Of a stretch of 60,966 nt of DNA, positions 42,688 through 53,222 are shown piece after piece. The position numbers and the translations under genes were made by a program. The notes under the pieces are model-generated. The model made no database searches, was not told the origin of the DNA, and worked only from the letters and a program-made list of their open reading frames with translations. Source of the DNA: SIG437 sp045576235 (GTDB lineage: Bacteria > Bacillota > Clostridia > UBA1381 > UBA9506); assembly GCA_045576235.1 (NCBI GenBank), contig JAZNGA010000013.1, positions 1 to 60,966 on the forward strand, read 5' to 3'. Every line of letters begins with the position of its first letter. Within the stretch, counting starts at the first letter, position 1.

Positions 42688-43215
42688 TTAGTTTGCAACT
42701 TTAACCATTGAATATCTTATAACCTTGTCGTCAAGCTTGTAGCCTTTTGCAAATTCCTCGACAATCTCAGCTTCGCCCTTTTCGTCATCATCTGTGTGCA
42801 TCACAGCGTTATGAACATTGGGGTCGAAGGTCTTTCCTAAAGCCTCGATCTGCTTTACTCCTATTTTTTCGAGAATTTCAAAAAGCTGCTTTTCTACAAG
42901 GCAAACACCTTCATAAAACGGCGTTTTTTCAGTTTCGGCATCAACAGCTCTTTCTAAATTGTCCACAACGGGAAGAAGTTTCTCCACCGTGTCACACACA
43001 GCAAACTTAAAGAGCTCGTCTTTTTCTTTTTGTGTGCGCTTTTTGAAGTTATCATATTCAGCCAAAACTCTTAAATGCTTGTCATAAAGCTCATCATATT
43101 TAGCTTTTAGCTCTGAAAGCTCGTTAGTTTCTTCTTTTTCCTCGATTTGCTCAGAAGCTTCTGTTTTTTCTTCAGTTTCGCACTCGGTTTCTTTGTTTTT
43201 TATTTCTTCGTTCAT
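42688..43215 (-). CDS. grpE: Nucleotide exchange factor GrpE
   Basis: Releases ADP from DnaK. The 175-residue protein has a Glu/Lys-rich coiled-coil N terminus (about 1-60) and the GrpE core with LAEYDNFKKRTQKEKDE (about 52-68) and VVEEFAKGYKL-like C-terminal sequence (here IVEEFAKGYKLDDKVIRYSM). Its SD, GGAGG, is formed by the last two glycine codons of hrcA, so translation is tightly coupled. Confidence 0.95.
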   Translation of the reverse strand: MNEEIKNKETECETEEKTEASEQIEEKEETNELSELKAKYDELYDKHLRVLAEYDNFKKRTQKEKDELFKFAVCDTVEKLLPVVDNLERAVDAETEKTPFYEGVCLVEKQLFEILEKIGVKQIEALGKTFDPNVHNAVMHTDDDEKGEAEIVEEFAKGYKLDDKVIRYSMVKVAN

Positions 43216-43220
43216 CTACA

Positions 43221-44303
43221 TCATCCTCCGTTGTCATCTGCATATAGCTCACAGAGCAGCTTGCTCAGCGCATCTGATATCTGACCTACTTTAGCTATAG
43301 TTTTTTCATAATCCATTCTTGTCGGACCAATTATTCCAAGCCTTCCCATCACCTTATCACCTACATAATAGTTTGCGGTGATAACGCTTGAACGCTGCAT
43401 AATGTCAAGCTCGTTTTCGCTTCCTATTCTGACTGTGATTTCGTGCTTGCCGCCATTTGGATTTTGGGAAACCTGACTCGTTTCTCCCGGTAGCAGAGCC
43501 TTAGTGAGAGATTGTTTATCATCTAAAAACTCTAAAAACTCACGCGCGCGGTTGATGTCAGAATATTCAGGGAAATTGAAAATGTTTGTTGTTCCGCTCA
43601 GATATACATTTGTTTCCTGACGGACATCATCAACAATTTCTGAAATAAAGCCAAGTATAGGGAAAAGCATTTCATAATTTGACTGCATCGCCTCTTTAAT
43701 TTCATTGATGCGAAGAGCAGTGATTTCTTCTATCGTCAGTCCTGAAAGCTTTTCTTTTAAAATAGAAGAAAAGCTATGGATAAACTCGGTTGTTGTGCCT
43801 GACGGGATGGTGACGCGCTTGTTTCTCATAACTCCTTCGTGAGTAACTAAAATTATGAGAACAGAATTTGCATCTATCGGCACAAGCTCAATTGTTTTTA
43901 TAGCGCCCTTTTTCATCTGCGGCGAGGTTAAAAACGCCGTGTAGTTTGTCAGGTGAGCAAGGATTGACGAAGCTTCGCTGATAATTTTGTCTATGTGACC
44001 AAGCTCAAGCTCCATCTGTTGTTTTAAGGCAGCAAGTTCTTTTATTGTCGGCTCATATTGAGTCATCAGTTCGTTTACATAGAAGCGGTAGCCTTTGTCA
44101 GACGGGATTCTTCCTGCCGATGTATGAGGCTGAACAAGATAGCCCATTTCCTCTAAGTCTGCCATTTCGTTTCTTATTGTTGCACTTGATAGACCAAGTC
44201 CGAGACTTTTTGCTATGTGTCTTGAGCCTATTGGCTCAGCAGAGGCAATATGCTCGTTGATAACAGAATGAAGAATTTGCTTTTTTCTTTCATCCATACT
44301 CAA
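43221..44303 (-). CDS. hrcA: Heat-inducible transcription repressor HrcA
   Basis: Represses the operon at its CIRCE operator; activity depends on GroEL in Firmicutes. The 360-residue protein has an N-terminal winged helix (SSATIRNEMADLEEMGYLVQ, about 34-53, then PHTSAGRIPSDKGYRFYV) and a C-terminal GAF-like dimerisation region. The start is either TTG 44303 or ATG 44297; the GGGGGTGG SD allows both. First gene of the heat-shock operon. Confidence 0.95.
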   Translation of the reverse strand: MSMDERKKQILHSVINEHIASAEPIGSRHIAKSLGLGLSSATIRNEMADLEEMGYLVQPHTSAGRIPSDKGYRFYVNELMTQYEPTIKELAALKQQMELELGHIDKIISEASSILAHLTNYTAFLTSPQMKKGAIKTIELVPIDANSVLIILVTHEGVMRNKRVTIPSGTTTEFIHSFSSILKEKLSGLTIEEITALRINEIKEAMQSNYEMLFPILGFISEIVDDVRQETNVYLSGTTNIFNFPEYSDINRAREFLEFLDDKQSLTKALLPGETSQVSQNPNGGKHEITVRIGSENELDIMQRSSVITANYYVGDKVMGRLGIIGPTRMDYEKTIAKVGQISDALSKLLCELYADDNGG

Positions 44304-44327
44304 AGGACCACCCCCATTCTCAAATTG

Positions 44328-44354
44328 TTAGCACTCGACTATCTTGAGTGCTAA
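44328..44354 (-). promoter_or_regulatory. CIRCE operator
   Basis: A perfect TTAGCACTC - 9 bases - GAGTGCTAA inverted repeat, the HrcA binding site. It lies between the promoter and the hrcA start. Confidence 0.98.
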
Positions 44355-44358
44355 TATA

Positions 44359-44387
44359 AAAATAACACTTTTAGATGTAATTGTCAA
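44359..44387 (-). promoter_or_regulatory. Promoter of the hrcA operon
   Basis: TTGACA (44382-44387) with TATTTT (44359-44364) at 17 bases; the CIRCE operator covers the expected transcription start. The -10 is imperfect. Confidence 0.65.
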
Positions 44388-44390
44388 TAG

Positions 44391-45431
44391 CTATTTTATG
44401 AACTTTTTATTAATGTTATGAGATGTCTCCATAATGAAGACTTCGAGCAAAACATTATTATCCATAGAGTTTGTTTTAAGCTCTATGTCCCTAGCGGCGG
44501 TTGTGTGAATTAAGCTGTCAAGCTCTTCTTCTGTAAACCTTGATGAAAGTTCGGCGAATTTATTCACCTGAAACGGTGCAATTTTTAAGATTGATGCAAT
44601 TTCAGGTTTTATCCTTCCTGATGAGAGAAGGAGCTTGACGGAAGCTATTTTTTCAATATTATACATAACAGCTCCTAATATTTGTGTTGGTTCGGTTTTC
44701 AGGGCAAACAAATCACGAAGTAGAGCGAGCGCCTTATCAGGATTGTTTGAAAGCATTGCTCCCACCATGTCAAAAACCTTATCTTCTAGCTTTGGTGTGA
44801 CTAAAAGGTCGATAGTCTCTTTTGTTATGTCTTGCTTATCTAAGCAATATGAACATAATTTTTCTGCCTCTGTTTTGACACTCATCATCCCGTCAGGACA
44901 CAGGCTGATGAGATAAGTGCAGTCGCCGGGAGAGATGTTTTTGCCAAGCTTTTTAAACAGGGTTTGTGTCCACTTTACCATTTTGCCCTCATCGAGATAG
45001 GAAAATTCTGTGCTTATGTAATTTTTAGAAATAAATTTAAAAAGCTTGCTTCTTTTATCAATTTCTGTTTCATTAAATATTATATAGACATATTCAGGAA
45101 TGTCTTCTAAACGCTTTTCCCAATATTCTTTGAACTCTGCTTTAGCACCTGTTCTTCCGTCAGATTTAAATAGTAGAGAGTTATCAAAGACCAAAAGCTT
45201 TCGCTCGTCAAAAACAGGAAGAGCCTCTATTGCTTCATCAACAGAAGAAAGAGAATAGTCCCTGCCATCAAATGAGTAGAAATTTAAATCTGGCATAGAC
45301 TCAGGCATAAGAAGGGTTTTAAGGCTTTTTTTATAATGGGTGCGCAAAAAATCCTCCTCGCCATAAAGAAGAAAAACATTAGCCGTTATTTCTTTTGTTT
45401 TTAAAATTTTATCTAAAATTTCTTTGCTCAT
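44391..45431 (-). CDS. holA: DNA polymerase III subunit delta
   Basis: The clamp-loader subunit that opens the beta clamp. The 346-residue protein shows the HolA pattern: VFLLYGEEDFLRTHY (about 19-33), VDEAIEALPVFDERKLLVF (core LPVFDERKLLVF near 70-81), a Rossmann-like ATPase-fold domain without a Walker motif, and a C-terminal helical collar with EPTQILGAVMYNIEKI-like sequence (about 240). It is immediately upstream of the hrcA promoter and follows comEC, the usual comEC-holA order. Confidence 0.9.
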   Translation of the reverse strand: MSKEILDKILKTKEITANVFLLYGEEDFLRTHYKKSLKTLLMPESMPDLNFYSFDGRDYSLSSVDEAIEALPVFDERKLLVFDNSLLFKSDGRTGAKAEFKEYWEKRLEDIPEYVYIIFNETEIDKRSKLFKFISKNYISTEFSYLDEGKMVKWTQTLFKKLGKNISPGDCTYLISLCPDGMMSVKTEAEKLCSYCLDKQDITKETIDLLVTPKLEDKVFDMVGAMLSNNPDKALALLRDLFALKTEPTQILGAVMYNIEKIASVKLLLSSGRIKPEIASILKIAPFQVNKFAELSSRFTEEELDSLIHTTAARDIELKTNSMDNNVLLEVFIMETSHNINKKFIK

Positions 45432-45465
45432 AATAATTTCTCCGTTTCGGAAGTTTTAGACATTT

Positions 45466-47823
45466 CTAATTGTAGATTATATTACTAATTCCGTCGCTTG
45501 TCAAAACAAATATTATATCCTTATTTAAGTCTGTTCTGAAAATGGTTGCGCCCATGCTTGAAAGACGGGTTAAAACCTCTTGAGATGGGTGTCCGAACGA
45601 TTGCCCGTCTGAAGATATAACTGCAAAGTCAGGGGAGACCGCTTTGATAAATTCTTCAGTAGAAGAGAAGCCCGAACCGTGATGCGGGACTTTTAAAACA
45701 TCTGCATCAAGAACTTCTTCAGGAAGAAGCCTGATCATATAATGCTCTGCAGTTGCCTCTATGTCACCTGTGAAAAGAAATGAAGTGTTAAAACAGTCAA
45801 GCTTGATAACTAAAGAGCCATTATTTTGTGAAATCTCATTTGAAGAAAGATGGTTGTCGGGAAGCAGAGCAGTTATTGATATGTCGCGCGAAAAAGAGAT
45901 GGAGTTTCCCGTTGTTAAAATGCGGATTTGGACATCTTTTTCAGCTGCTTTCTGCAGAAGCATTTCACCGGAAGAGCCACTATAGAATGTAGGCGGGATA
46001 ATAAGCGTGTCCACCTCACATTCATTTAATATGGAAAGAAGTCCCCCGGTGTGGTCGGAATTTGCGTGGGTAGCGATCATAAAATCTATGTGGTTTACAC
46101 CGTTTTGTGTAAGATATGAGCTTGCGGCAGAGGAAGAATCAATTTCCTTTGAATATGAAGGTCCTCCGTCAATTAAAATATTTACATCTTCAGGAAGAGA
46201 GATGAGAGCTGAGTCTCCCTGACCCACATTTATAAATCTCACCTGTGCAGAGTTTTGCGAATTGACGCATTGAACTGCCATGAAAATAATGGCAACTAAA
46301 AGCATCGCAAGAGGATAAATCAAAAATTGTCGTCTTTTAAGAAGAAAGAGAAAAATAATCACAAGCAAAACAACATATGCAAAAATAAAAAGCGGTTCCG
46401 TACTCAAAAATTGGATGATTCCAAAATCAAGATTTCCGAAAAATGATATGATGTGTTTTGCGGCGTCTATAATTAATGTAAGAATTTTTGAAATATAGAC
46501 GCAAAATGGCGTGCAAATAATGGAGAAAATGCAAAATAAAAAGCCTGCTCCAAGAAGAATAGGGAGAAGCGGTGCAATCACGATGTTTGCAGGAATTGCC
46601 CAAAGAGACATTTCTCCAAAAAGCCCCAAAACGAAAGGGACGGTAAGAAGCTGTGCAGAAAGGCTTATAGCTACTAAAGATATCACATATCTTAAAATTT
46701 TCGAGAGCCAATTTTTAGACAGGCTCAAAGACTGCGGTGTCAGTAATTTTTCAAGCGGAGCAGAAATAAGTAATATGCCGGCTGTAGCTCCAAATGAGAG
46801 AAGAAAGCTTGAATTAAAGGCAACATATGGATTAGCTATAGTAATGATGAGAATTGCTAAACCTAAAGATGTCAGAGGGTCAGAGCGTCTGAAAAGCAAG
46901 CTGCCGGAGTAAAGACAAACAATCATTATTGTTGCACGAACAGCAGAAGGAGAGAGTCCTGTGAGCAGCATAAAGCAGAGTGAAAAGAAAATAATAAAAA
47001 CAGAAAAAGCCCGTTTTCCCACTTTAAAGAGTCTGGAAAAAGCAGAAAGCAGCAGAACAAGATATGAAAGATGCATTCCTGAAACTGCGGCAATATGAGA
47101 AAGCCCGCTCCTTTTAAGTTCGGAATAAAAATCTTGGGTCATATCACTTTTTTCACCTAAAAGGACAGATTTTAAAAACATTGCACCGTTTTCGTTAAAG
47201 TTTTCATCTATATTTTTGCAGAGTTTAATGTTTAAAAGAGTAAAACGGTCTTTTAAAGTGAAATTATTTTCTGAAATTTTGTGGATATTTCCATTGATTT
47301 TTGCGGTGTTAAAAATATTCTTTGTTTTAAGATGTAGTCCATAATTAAAGTCGCCACGATTTTTAGGAGAAGAAGGCTCTGTAATTTCTACGGAGGCGAT
47401 AAAAAGGTCGCCAAATGACAACGGATTTTCAACTTCTGAATAAGAAAGCTTGATTTTTCCTTCTGCTCTGTGAAAAACGCCGTCATCTTCAATTTCTTCA
47501 ATATCACAAATGTATGAAAAATAGTCGTCGCGGATTTCGGGCTCGGCTGCGACACGCAGCTTTAATGTGTGGAGTTCCCCTGCTTTAAAACCATTGCACT
47601 GAGAATGTTCTGAGATGGGAATGAGAAAGATTCCGAGGATTAACGAGAACGAAAGAAAACACGCGGCGACTTTTAAATAAGCGCCTCGTGTTTTTGTTGC
47701 TTTAATAATCCCTGATGCTATGGCGATGATTAAAACAATTGTCACGGCATCTGAAGGCAAAAAATATCCAAGATATATGCCTGCTAAGAGAAGCAGAGAA
47801 CAAGAAAAAAGCAATCGTCTCAA
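45466..47823 (-). CDS. comEC: DNA internalisation protein ComEC/Rec2
   Basis: The inner-membrane channel for single-stranded DNA in natural transformation. The 785-residue protein has an N-terminal DUF4131-type region (about 1-190), the Competence domain with about eight membrane segments (about 215-490, with HIAAVSGMHLSYLVLLL and LTGLSPSAVRATIM) and a C-terminal metallo-beta-lactamase-like domain (about 525-785: GQGDSALI, ATHANSDHTGGL, VLKVPHHGS). The start is TTG with AAGGATGA 7 bases upstream. No other com gene is in the window, so transformation is not proven. Confidence 0.94.
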   Translation of the reverse strand: MRRLLFSCSLLLLAGIYLGYFLPSDAVTIVLIIAIASGIIKATKTRGAYLKVAACFLSFSLILGIFLIPISEHSQCNGFKAGELHTLKLRVAAEPEIRDDYFSYICDIEEIEDDGVFHRAEGKIKLSYSEVENPLSFGDLFIASVEITEPSSPKNRGDFNYGLHLKTKNIFNTAKINGNIHKISENNFTLKDRFTLLNIKLCKNIDENFNENGAMFLKSVLLGEKSDMTQDFYSELKRSGLSHIAAVSGMHLSYLVLLLSAFSRLFKVGKRAFSVFIIFFSLCFMLLTGLSPSAVRATIMIVCLYSGSLLFRRSDPLTSLGLAILIITIANPYVAFNSSFLLSFGATAGILLISAPLEKLLTPQSLSLSKNWLSKILRYVISLVAISLSAQLLTVPFVLGLFGEMSLWAIPANIVIAPLLPILLGAGFLFCIFSIICTPFCVYISKILTLIIDAAKHIISFFGNLDFGIIQFLSTEPLFIFAYVVLLVIIFLFLLKRRQFLIYPLAMLLVAIIFMAVQCVNSQNSAQVRFINVGQGDSALISLPEDVNILIDGGPSYSKEIDSSSAASSYLTQNGVNHIDFMIATHANSDHTGGLLSILNECEVDTLIIPPTFYSGSSGEMLLQKAAEKDVQIRILTTGNSISFSRDISITALLPDNHLSSNEISQNNGSLVIKLDCFNTSFLFTGDIEATAEHYMIRLLPEEVLDADVLKVPHHGSGFSSTEEFIKAVSPDFAVISSDGQSFGHPSQEVLTRLSSMGATIFRTDLNKDIIFVLTSDGISNIIYN

Positions 47824-47885
47824 TTTGTATCATCCTTAAGAGTAATATTTTAAGATTGTGGAAAAAGGCTATCGCTGTTTAACCA

Positions 47886-50800
47886 CTAATCAAAAAGGCT
47901 TATCTGATTTGTGTCTGAAAGGCCGTCTAAAACATTATATTCGCGGAGCTTTTCAATGACAGATTTGCCGATTTTTGTTTTGCGGGAAAAATCTTCTATC
48001 GACAGAAAATCACCTTCCTCGCGTGCGCTTAATATGCTTTGCGCCATCGCATCTGAAAGACCTGCAATCGCATTGAGGGGAGGGCGGATTGCACCATCTT
48101 CTTCTAAGAATTTGGTTGCGTGAGATTTATATAGGTCTATCGGAAGGAAGCCAATTCCTCTTGCATACATCTCGTTGCAGACCTCTAAAATCGTGTGCAT
48201 ATCCTTTTCCTTTTGAGTTGCATCGGGATTTTTTTCTATTTCCTTCATAGCGACAATTACGCGTTCTTTTCCGTAGAGCATTGATTGTGCATCAAATGCA
48301 TCTGCGCGAACTGTATAATAAGCGATATAAAAACTTATCGGGTAATAAACCTTGCAATATGCAATTCTGAACGCCATAGTAACATAAGCTGCTGCGTGAG
48401 CCTTAGGGAACATATATTTTATTTTTTTGCACGAATCAATATACCATTCGGGGACATTGTGTTCTCTCATAGTTTCCTCGTGTTCAGGAGAAAGTCCCTT
48501 GCCCTTTCTGACCTTTTCCATAATGTTGAAAGAGGTGAGGTCAGGAACGCCGTGGTGAATAAGATATATCATAATGTCATCACGCGTACAGATAACCTCA
48601 GAAAGCGTTGCAACACCATCGCGCACCAAATCCTGAGCGTTGTTGAGCCAGACATCAGTTCCGTGGGAGAGTCCACTGATTCGGACAAGCTCTGAAAAAG
48701 TGGTGGGCTTTGTGTCCACGAGCATCTGGCGGACAAATTTTGTGCCGAATTCAGGAACTGCAAATGTTCCGACTTCGCTGTTTATGTCGCCAGGAGTGAC
48801 TCCTAAAGCCTCTGTGCTGTTAAAAAGGCTCATAGTTTTCTGGTCATCAAGCGGAATTTTTGTTGCATCAATTCCGATGAGGTCCTCAAGCATTCTGATA
48901 ACAGTCGGGTCGTCATGGCCTAAAATATCAAGCTTTAAAAGGTTCTGGTCAATGGAATGATAGTCAAAATGAGTTGTGATTATGTCAGTTTCTGTGTCGT
49001 CTGCAGGATGCTGAACGGGCGTGAATTCATAAACCTCATTGGCTCTTGGCACGATGATGATGCCGCCGGGATGCTGCCCCGTTGTTCGTTTGATTCCCGT
49101 TAAACCTGAAACTAAGCTGTCAGTCTGGGCTTTTGTATATTGTCTGCCGATTTTCTCACCATGTTTTTTTATGTAGCCAATGGCGGTGTTTTCTGCGACC
49201 GTTCCAATTGTTCCTGCCCTGAACACATTGCCCTCACCAAAAAGCACTTCTGTATATTTATGTGCGGTGCTTTGATAATCTCCCGAAAAATTCAAGTCAA
49301 TATCAGGAGCCTTGTCACCATCAAAGCCAAGAAATGTTTCAAATGGAATGTCATATCCGTCTTTTGCATAGTTATTTCCGCAGATGGGGCATACTTTGTC
49401 GGGCATATCGGCACCGCAGGCGTATGTTCCGTCAGTGAAAAATTCTGTTTGCTTACAATTCGGGCATCTGTAGTGAGGCGGAAGAGAGTTTATTTCCGTG
49501 ATTCCCGAAAGAAAGGCAACCAGTGATGAGCCGACAGAACCTCTTGAGCCGACAAGATAGCCATCAGAAAGTGATTTTGCAACGAGCTTTTGCGCTATCA
49601 TATACATAACGGAAAAACCATATTTAATGATAGGAACAAGCTCTTTTTCCATTCTTGCAGTAACTATTTCGGGCGGATTTTCACCATAAAGCTCCAAGAC
49701 TTTCTTTTCGCAAAGCTCGCGGAGCTCTTCTGTCGCGCCGGGCATTTCAGGGGGATATGCCTCCTTCGGAACAGGACGGATGATATCGACCATATCTGCA
49801 ATTTTATTCGTGTTTGTGACAACAACCTCGAAGGCAGTGTCTTCACCAAGATATTTAAATTCGTCAAGCATTTCATTTGTTGTACGAAGATAAAGAGGAG
49901 GCTGAAACTCTGCATCGCTGTAATCCTGTGCGCTCATTAAAATTTCGCGATATTTTTTGTCCTCTGCATCTAAGAAATGAACATCACAGGTCGCAACAAC
50001 GGGCTTTTCATTTTCCTTTCCCAGCGCAACAATTTTTTTGTTTAGCTCTTTTAACTGTTCTTCGCTCTGAACGGAGCTGTTCCTTATCATAAACTCATTG
50101 TTGCCGAGAGGCTGAATTTCAAAGTAGTCATAAAAGCTTGCGATGCTTAGAATCTCACTTTCCAATGCTCCTGAATAGATTTTTGAAAACAGCTCTCCTG
50201 CCTCGCATGCACTTCCGACAATGAGACCTTCACGGTGCTCTGAGAGCATTTTTCTTGAAATCAAAGGCTTTTTATAAAAATTGTTAAGGTGGGAAAATGA
50301 AACAAGCTTATAAAGATTTTTAAGACCTTCCTGATTTTTTGCAAGAAGTATGATGTGATATGTATCTACAAATCTTTTGCTTGTGTTTTCAGGCAGCTTT
50401 TCGTTTATTTCATTAACTGCTCCTATTCCCATCTGTTTTAATGAATCAAGAAAATAAAGGAAAATTCTTGTGGTAACTTCAGCATCAAAAACTGCGCGGT
50501 GATGCCCTTCAAAAGGGAAACCTAAATGCTTAGCGATAATATCGAGCTTGTGCTTTTTCAGCTTTGTCAAAATTGCGCGCGATAAAAACAGCGTGTCAAT
50601 GTAGCAGAACTCGGTCTCAAGGTGGAGAGATTCTGCTTTCTTTTTAATGAATCCCATATCAAATTTAGCATTGTGGGCAACGAGCGGAACACCTTTTACA
50701 AACTCTAAAAACTTAGGCAGCACAGTCTCAATACTCTCTGCGCCATCGACCATATTCTGAGTGATAGATGTCAGCTCTGTGATGTGGTAAGGAATGGGAT

Positions 50801-52136
50801 TTAAAGGTTTTACGAATTCTGAAAATTTATCAATGATTTTTCCATCTTTGATTTTGACTGCGCCAATTTCAATTATTTCATGGAATTTAGCAGAAAAGCC
50901 TGTTGTTTCTATGTCGAAAACAACAAAAGTTCCGTTTAAGAGTTCTTCACTTTTGCCGTAAACAGCCTTGGGATTTTCCCCCTCTAAATAGCCTTCAACG
51001 CCATAGATGATTTTAAGGTCTGATTTTTCTGCAGCGTGGAAGACCTCAGGGAATGCCTGAACAACACCGTGGTCGGTGATGGCAAGAGCTTTATGGCCCC
51101 AATATATTGCACGGCTCACAAGCTCATCAGGCTTGACAATTCCGTCCATCGCAGAAAGTGATGTGTGCGCATGGAGCTCAACTCGTTTTTCCTCTGCATC
51201 ATCTTTTCTGACCTTGATATCTGCAAGCATGATGTTTCTTGCATCTATCGTGAGTTCTTTTTCATATGTGTCATATTGCGCTTTTCCCTGAACGGATATT
51301 GCTTTGATTTTTTTTAAGTTTGGCGCAATTTTTTCAAAAAGGTGAGGTTTCATAAAGGCTTTGCAGATTATGGCGCTTCTTTCGTCTGCAACACAGAACT
51401 TCACCAAAGTTTTTCCCGATGAAAATTCTCTTGTGTCAAAATTCACAACCTTGCCCGAAACGATGACAATGCCACTATATTCATTGACTTCTTCAATGGG
51501 CGTGATTTCGCCTGAAAAAGCCTTGCCGAAAAGAAGATCAGGATTGCCCTCTTCATCTTTTACGGCCACCACCTTTTCCTTTTTAGGAGGGGGCTCCATA
51601 ACTTTGATTTCGCTCGAAAAAGCCTTTTCCTCTTTTGTGATGTCTTTTAAAACTGCCACGGCATCAATTGTGTCATTCACAAAAAACACATCATAAGACA
51701 GAGAAAACCTTTTTTCCAAAAGCTCTTTAAACAGAGCGTCAATTTTGTTTGAAAAAAGAGCTGCTTCGCCTCCAAATTTGATGTGAATAAGGAAGCCTTC
51801 TTCATTTAATGTTGCATGGCTTTTTAAAAGAAGTGCCTTTGCAGAAGGGGTCTTTTCTAAAACCTCAAGCTTTAATGCTTCATAAATTTCATTGATGTTT
51901 TCGCTGTTAATTTCAAGATTTTTATATGTGACATCAATAGCCACAGTCTTCACACCATAGAGCGTTTTGATTCGTTTTTCAAGCTCTGCAACAGCGCCGC
52001 ACTCTGCGATAGCGGTGCTTTCGAACTTTAATTCTATTTTGTTTTCTTTCCTGAAAACCTTAAAAGAGCAAAGCTCAAAGCTAGTAAGCTTGTCTGCAAT
52101 TTCACTTCCAGCCAGCTCTGATATCAATGTTGACAT
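47886..52136 (-). CDS. polC: DNA polymerase III alpha subunit, PolC type
   Basis: The Gram-positive replicative polymerase with built-in proofreading. The 1416-residue protein has an N-terminal region, an OB-fold (about 225-310), a PHP domain (VELHAHTSLSAMDG near 315) split by a DEDD exonuclease (FVVFDIETTGF near 405), a zinc module (CPNCKQTEFF and CPICG near 900-930) and the polymerase core (PDIDLNFSGDYQ near 955). Its GAGGAG SD is in the last codons of ispG, so the two are translationally coupled. Confidence 0.97.
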   Translation of the reverse strand: MSTLISELAGSEIADKLTSFELCSFKVFRKENKIELKFESTAIAECGAVAELEKRIKTLYGVKTVAIDVTYKNLEINSENINEIYEALKLEVLEKTPSAKALLLKSHATLNEEGFLIHIKFGGEAALFSNKIDALFKELLEKRFSLSYDVFFVNDTIDAVAVLKDITKEEKAFSSEIKVMEPPPKKEKVVAVKDEEGNPDLLFGKAFSGEITPIEEVNEYSGIVIVSGKVVNFDTREFSSGKTLVKFCVADERSAIICKAFMKPHLFEKIAPNLKKIKAISVQGKAQYDTYEKELTIDARNIMLADIKVRKDDAEEKRVELHAHTSLSAMDGIVKPDELVSRAIYWGHKALAITDHGVVQAFPEVFHAAEKSDLKIIYGVEGYLEGENPKAVYGKSEELLNGTFVVFDIETTGFSAKFHEIIEIGAVKIKDGKIIDKFSEFVKPLNPIPYHITELTSITQNMVDGAESIETVLPKFLEFVKGVPLVAHNAKFDMGFIKKKAESLHLETEFCYIDTLFLSRAILTKLKKHKLDIIAKHLGFPFEGHHRAVFDAEVTTRIFLYFLDSLKQMGIGAVNEINEKLPENTSKRFVDTYHIILLAKNQEGLKNLYKLVSFSHLNNFYKKPLISRKMLSEHREGLIVGSACEAGELFSKIYSGALESEILSIASFYDYFEIQPLGNNEFMIRNSSVQSEEQLKELNKKIVALGKENEKPVVATCDVHFLDAEDKKYREILMSAQDYSDAEFQPPLYLRTTNEMLDEFKYLGEDTAFEVVVTNTNKIADMVDIIRPVPKEAYPPEMPGATEELRELCEKKVLELYGENPPEIVTARMEKELVPIIKYGFSVMYMIAQKLVAKSLSDGYLVGSRGSVGSSLVAFLSGITEINSLPPHYRCPNCKQTEFFTDGTYACGADMPDKVCPICGNNYAKDGYDIPFETFLGFDGDKAPDIDLNFSGDYQSTAHKYTEVLFGEGNVFRAGTIGTVAENTAIGYIKKHGEKIGRQYTKAQTDSLVSGLTGIKRTTGQHPGGIIIVPRANEVYEFTPVQHPADDTETDIITTHFDYHSIDQNLLKLDILGHDDPTVIRMLEDLIGIDATKIPLDDQKTMSLFNSTEALGVTPGDINSEVGTFAVPEFGTKFVRQMLVDTKPTTFSELVRISGLSHGTDVWLNNAQDLVRDGVATLSEVICTRDDIMIYLIHHGVPDLTSFNIMEKVRKGKGLSPEHEETMREHNVPEWYIDSCKKIKYMFPKAHAAAYVTMAFRIAYCKVYYPISFYIAYYTVRADAFDAQSMLYGKERVIVAMKEIEKNPDATQKEKDMHTILEVCNEMYARGIGFLPIDLYKSHATKFLEEDGAIRPPLNAIAGLSDAMAQSILSAREEGDFLSIEDFSRKTKIGKSVIEKLREYNVLDGLSDTNQISLFD

Positions 52137-52138
52137 TC

Positions 52139-53188
52139 CTACAACTCCTCAATTTCTCTAAATAAAGCATTAACTATCTCGTTTTCAGGAACTCTGGCGA
52201 TAACCTTTTCTCCTTTAAAGATGACGCCTTCGCCACCTGCCCCCGTAATTCCTATGTCGGCGTCCTTTGCCTCCCCGGGACCGTTCACGATGCAGCCCAT
52301 AACAGCGACCTTTATGTCCTTTTTGACATTTTTTAGTCTCGAAGAAACCTCGTTTGCAATCTTGATGAGGTCAATCGAGCATCTTGCGCAGGTGGGGCAT
52401 GAAACGAGCTTGGCGCTGCCTTTTTTTAAGTTCAGTGCAGAAAGAATCGATTTTGCTGCGTGAATTTCTTCGACGGGGTCTGCTGTGAGTGAAACGCGGA
52501 TTGTGTCTCCTATGCCGTCTGCCAAAAGCGCCCCTATGCCAACGGATGACTTAACAAGACCGTCGTAGCTGGTGCCTGCTTCTGTCACACCGAGATGGAG
52601 GGGATAGTCGCAAATTGCGGAGATTTCCCTGTAGCTTTCAATCATAAGCGGAACATCTGATGCTTTAAGTGAAATTATTATATCATCAAAATTATTGTCT
52701 TCTAAAATTTTAACATGGCGCATTGCTTCGCTGACTAAAGCTTTAGCACAAACACCATTATATTTTTCTCGGATTTCAGGAAGAATTGACCCTGTGTTGA
52801 CGCCGATTCTGATTGGCACATGAGCTGATTTTGCTGCAGCCACAACCTCGCGCACCTTTTGGTCATCACCAATGTTTCCGGGGTTGATGCGAACCTTATC
52901 TATTCCTGCTTCAATTGATTTAATTGCATGGATATGGTTAAACTGAATGTCGGCAACAATCGGAACTGTGAAATTTTTCTTCAGCTGTCTGATGCATTCA
53001 ATGCTCTTGTCATTGATAACAGCAAGTCTGACAATCTCGCAGCCTGCATCAACTAAGTTTTGTGTCTGGGAAAGAACGGCTCCGATATCAGAATTATCAC
53101 TGTTTAACATTGATTGAATTGATATGGGATGCTCAGAGCCAATATATATATTACCAACTTTTACACTTTTTGTTTTTCTTCTTTGCAT
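52139..53188 (-). CDS. ispG: 4-hydroxy-3-methylbut-2-en-1-yl diphosphate synthase
   Basis: The penultimate step of the MEP isoprenoid pathway, a 4Fe-4S enzyme reducing MEcPP to HMBPP. The 349-residue protein has SIQSMLNSDNSD (about 23-34), a TIM barrel, and the cluster cysteines in SCPTCARCSID (about 262-272) and VMGCIVNGPGEAKDADIG (about 294-311). Its place before polC is common in Firmicutes; dxr and rseP are not adjacent. Confidence 0.97.
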   Translation of the reverse strand: MQRRKTKSVKVGNIYIGSEHPISIQSMLNSDNSDIGAVLSQTQNLVDAGCEIVRLAVINDKSIECIRQLKKNFTVPIVADIQFNHIHAIKSIEAGIDKVRINPGNIGDDQKVREVVAAAKSAHVPIRIGVNTGSILPEIREKYNGVCAKALVSEAMRHVKILEDNNFDDIIISLKASDVPLMIESYREISAICDYPLHLGVTEAGTSYDGLVKSSVGIGALLADGIGDTIRVSLTADPVEEIHAAKSILSALNLKKGSAKLVSCPTCARCSIDLIKIANEVSSRLKNVKKDIKVAVMGCIVNGPGEAKDADIGITGAGGEGVIFKGEKVIARVPENEIVNALFREIEEL

Positions 53189-53222
53189 AATCGTTCACCC
53201 AAAATTATATTTTTATATAAAC

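Noticed and set aside
45761..52463. Numerous plus-strand frames of 60-136 codons opposite comEC, polC and ispG
   Set aside because: They are shadows of real coding sequence, lack SD sequences and resemble no protein.
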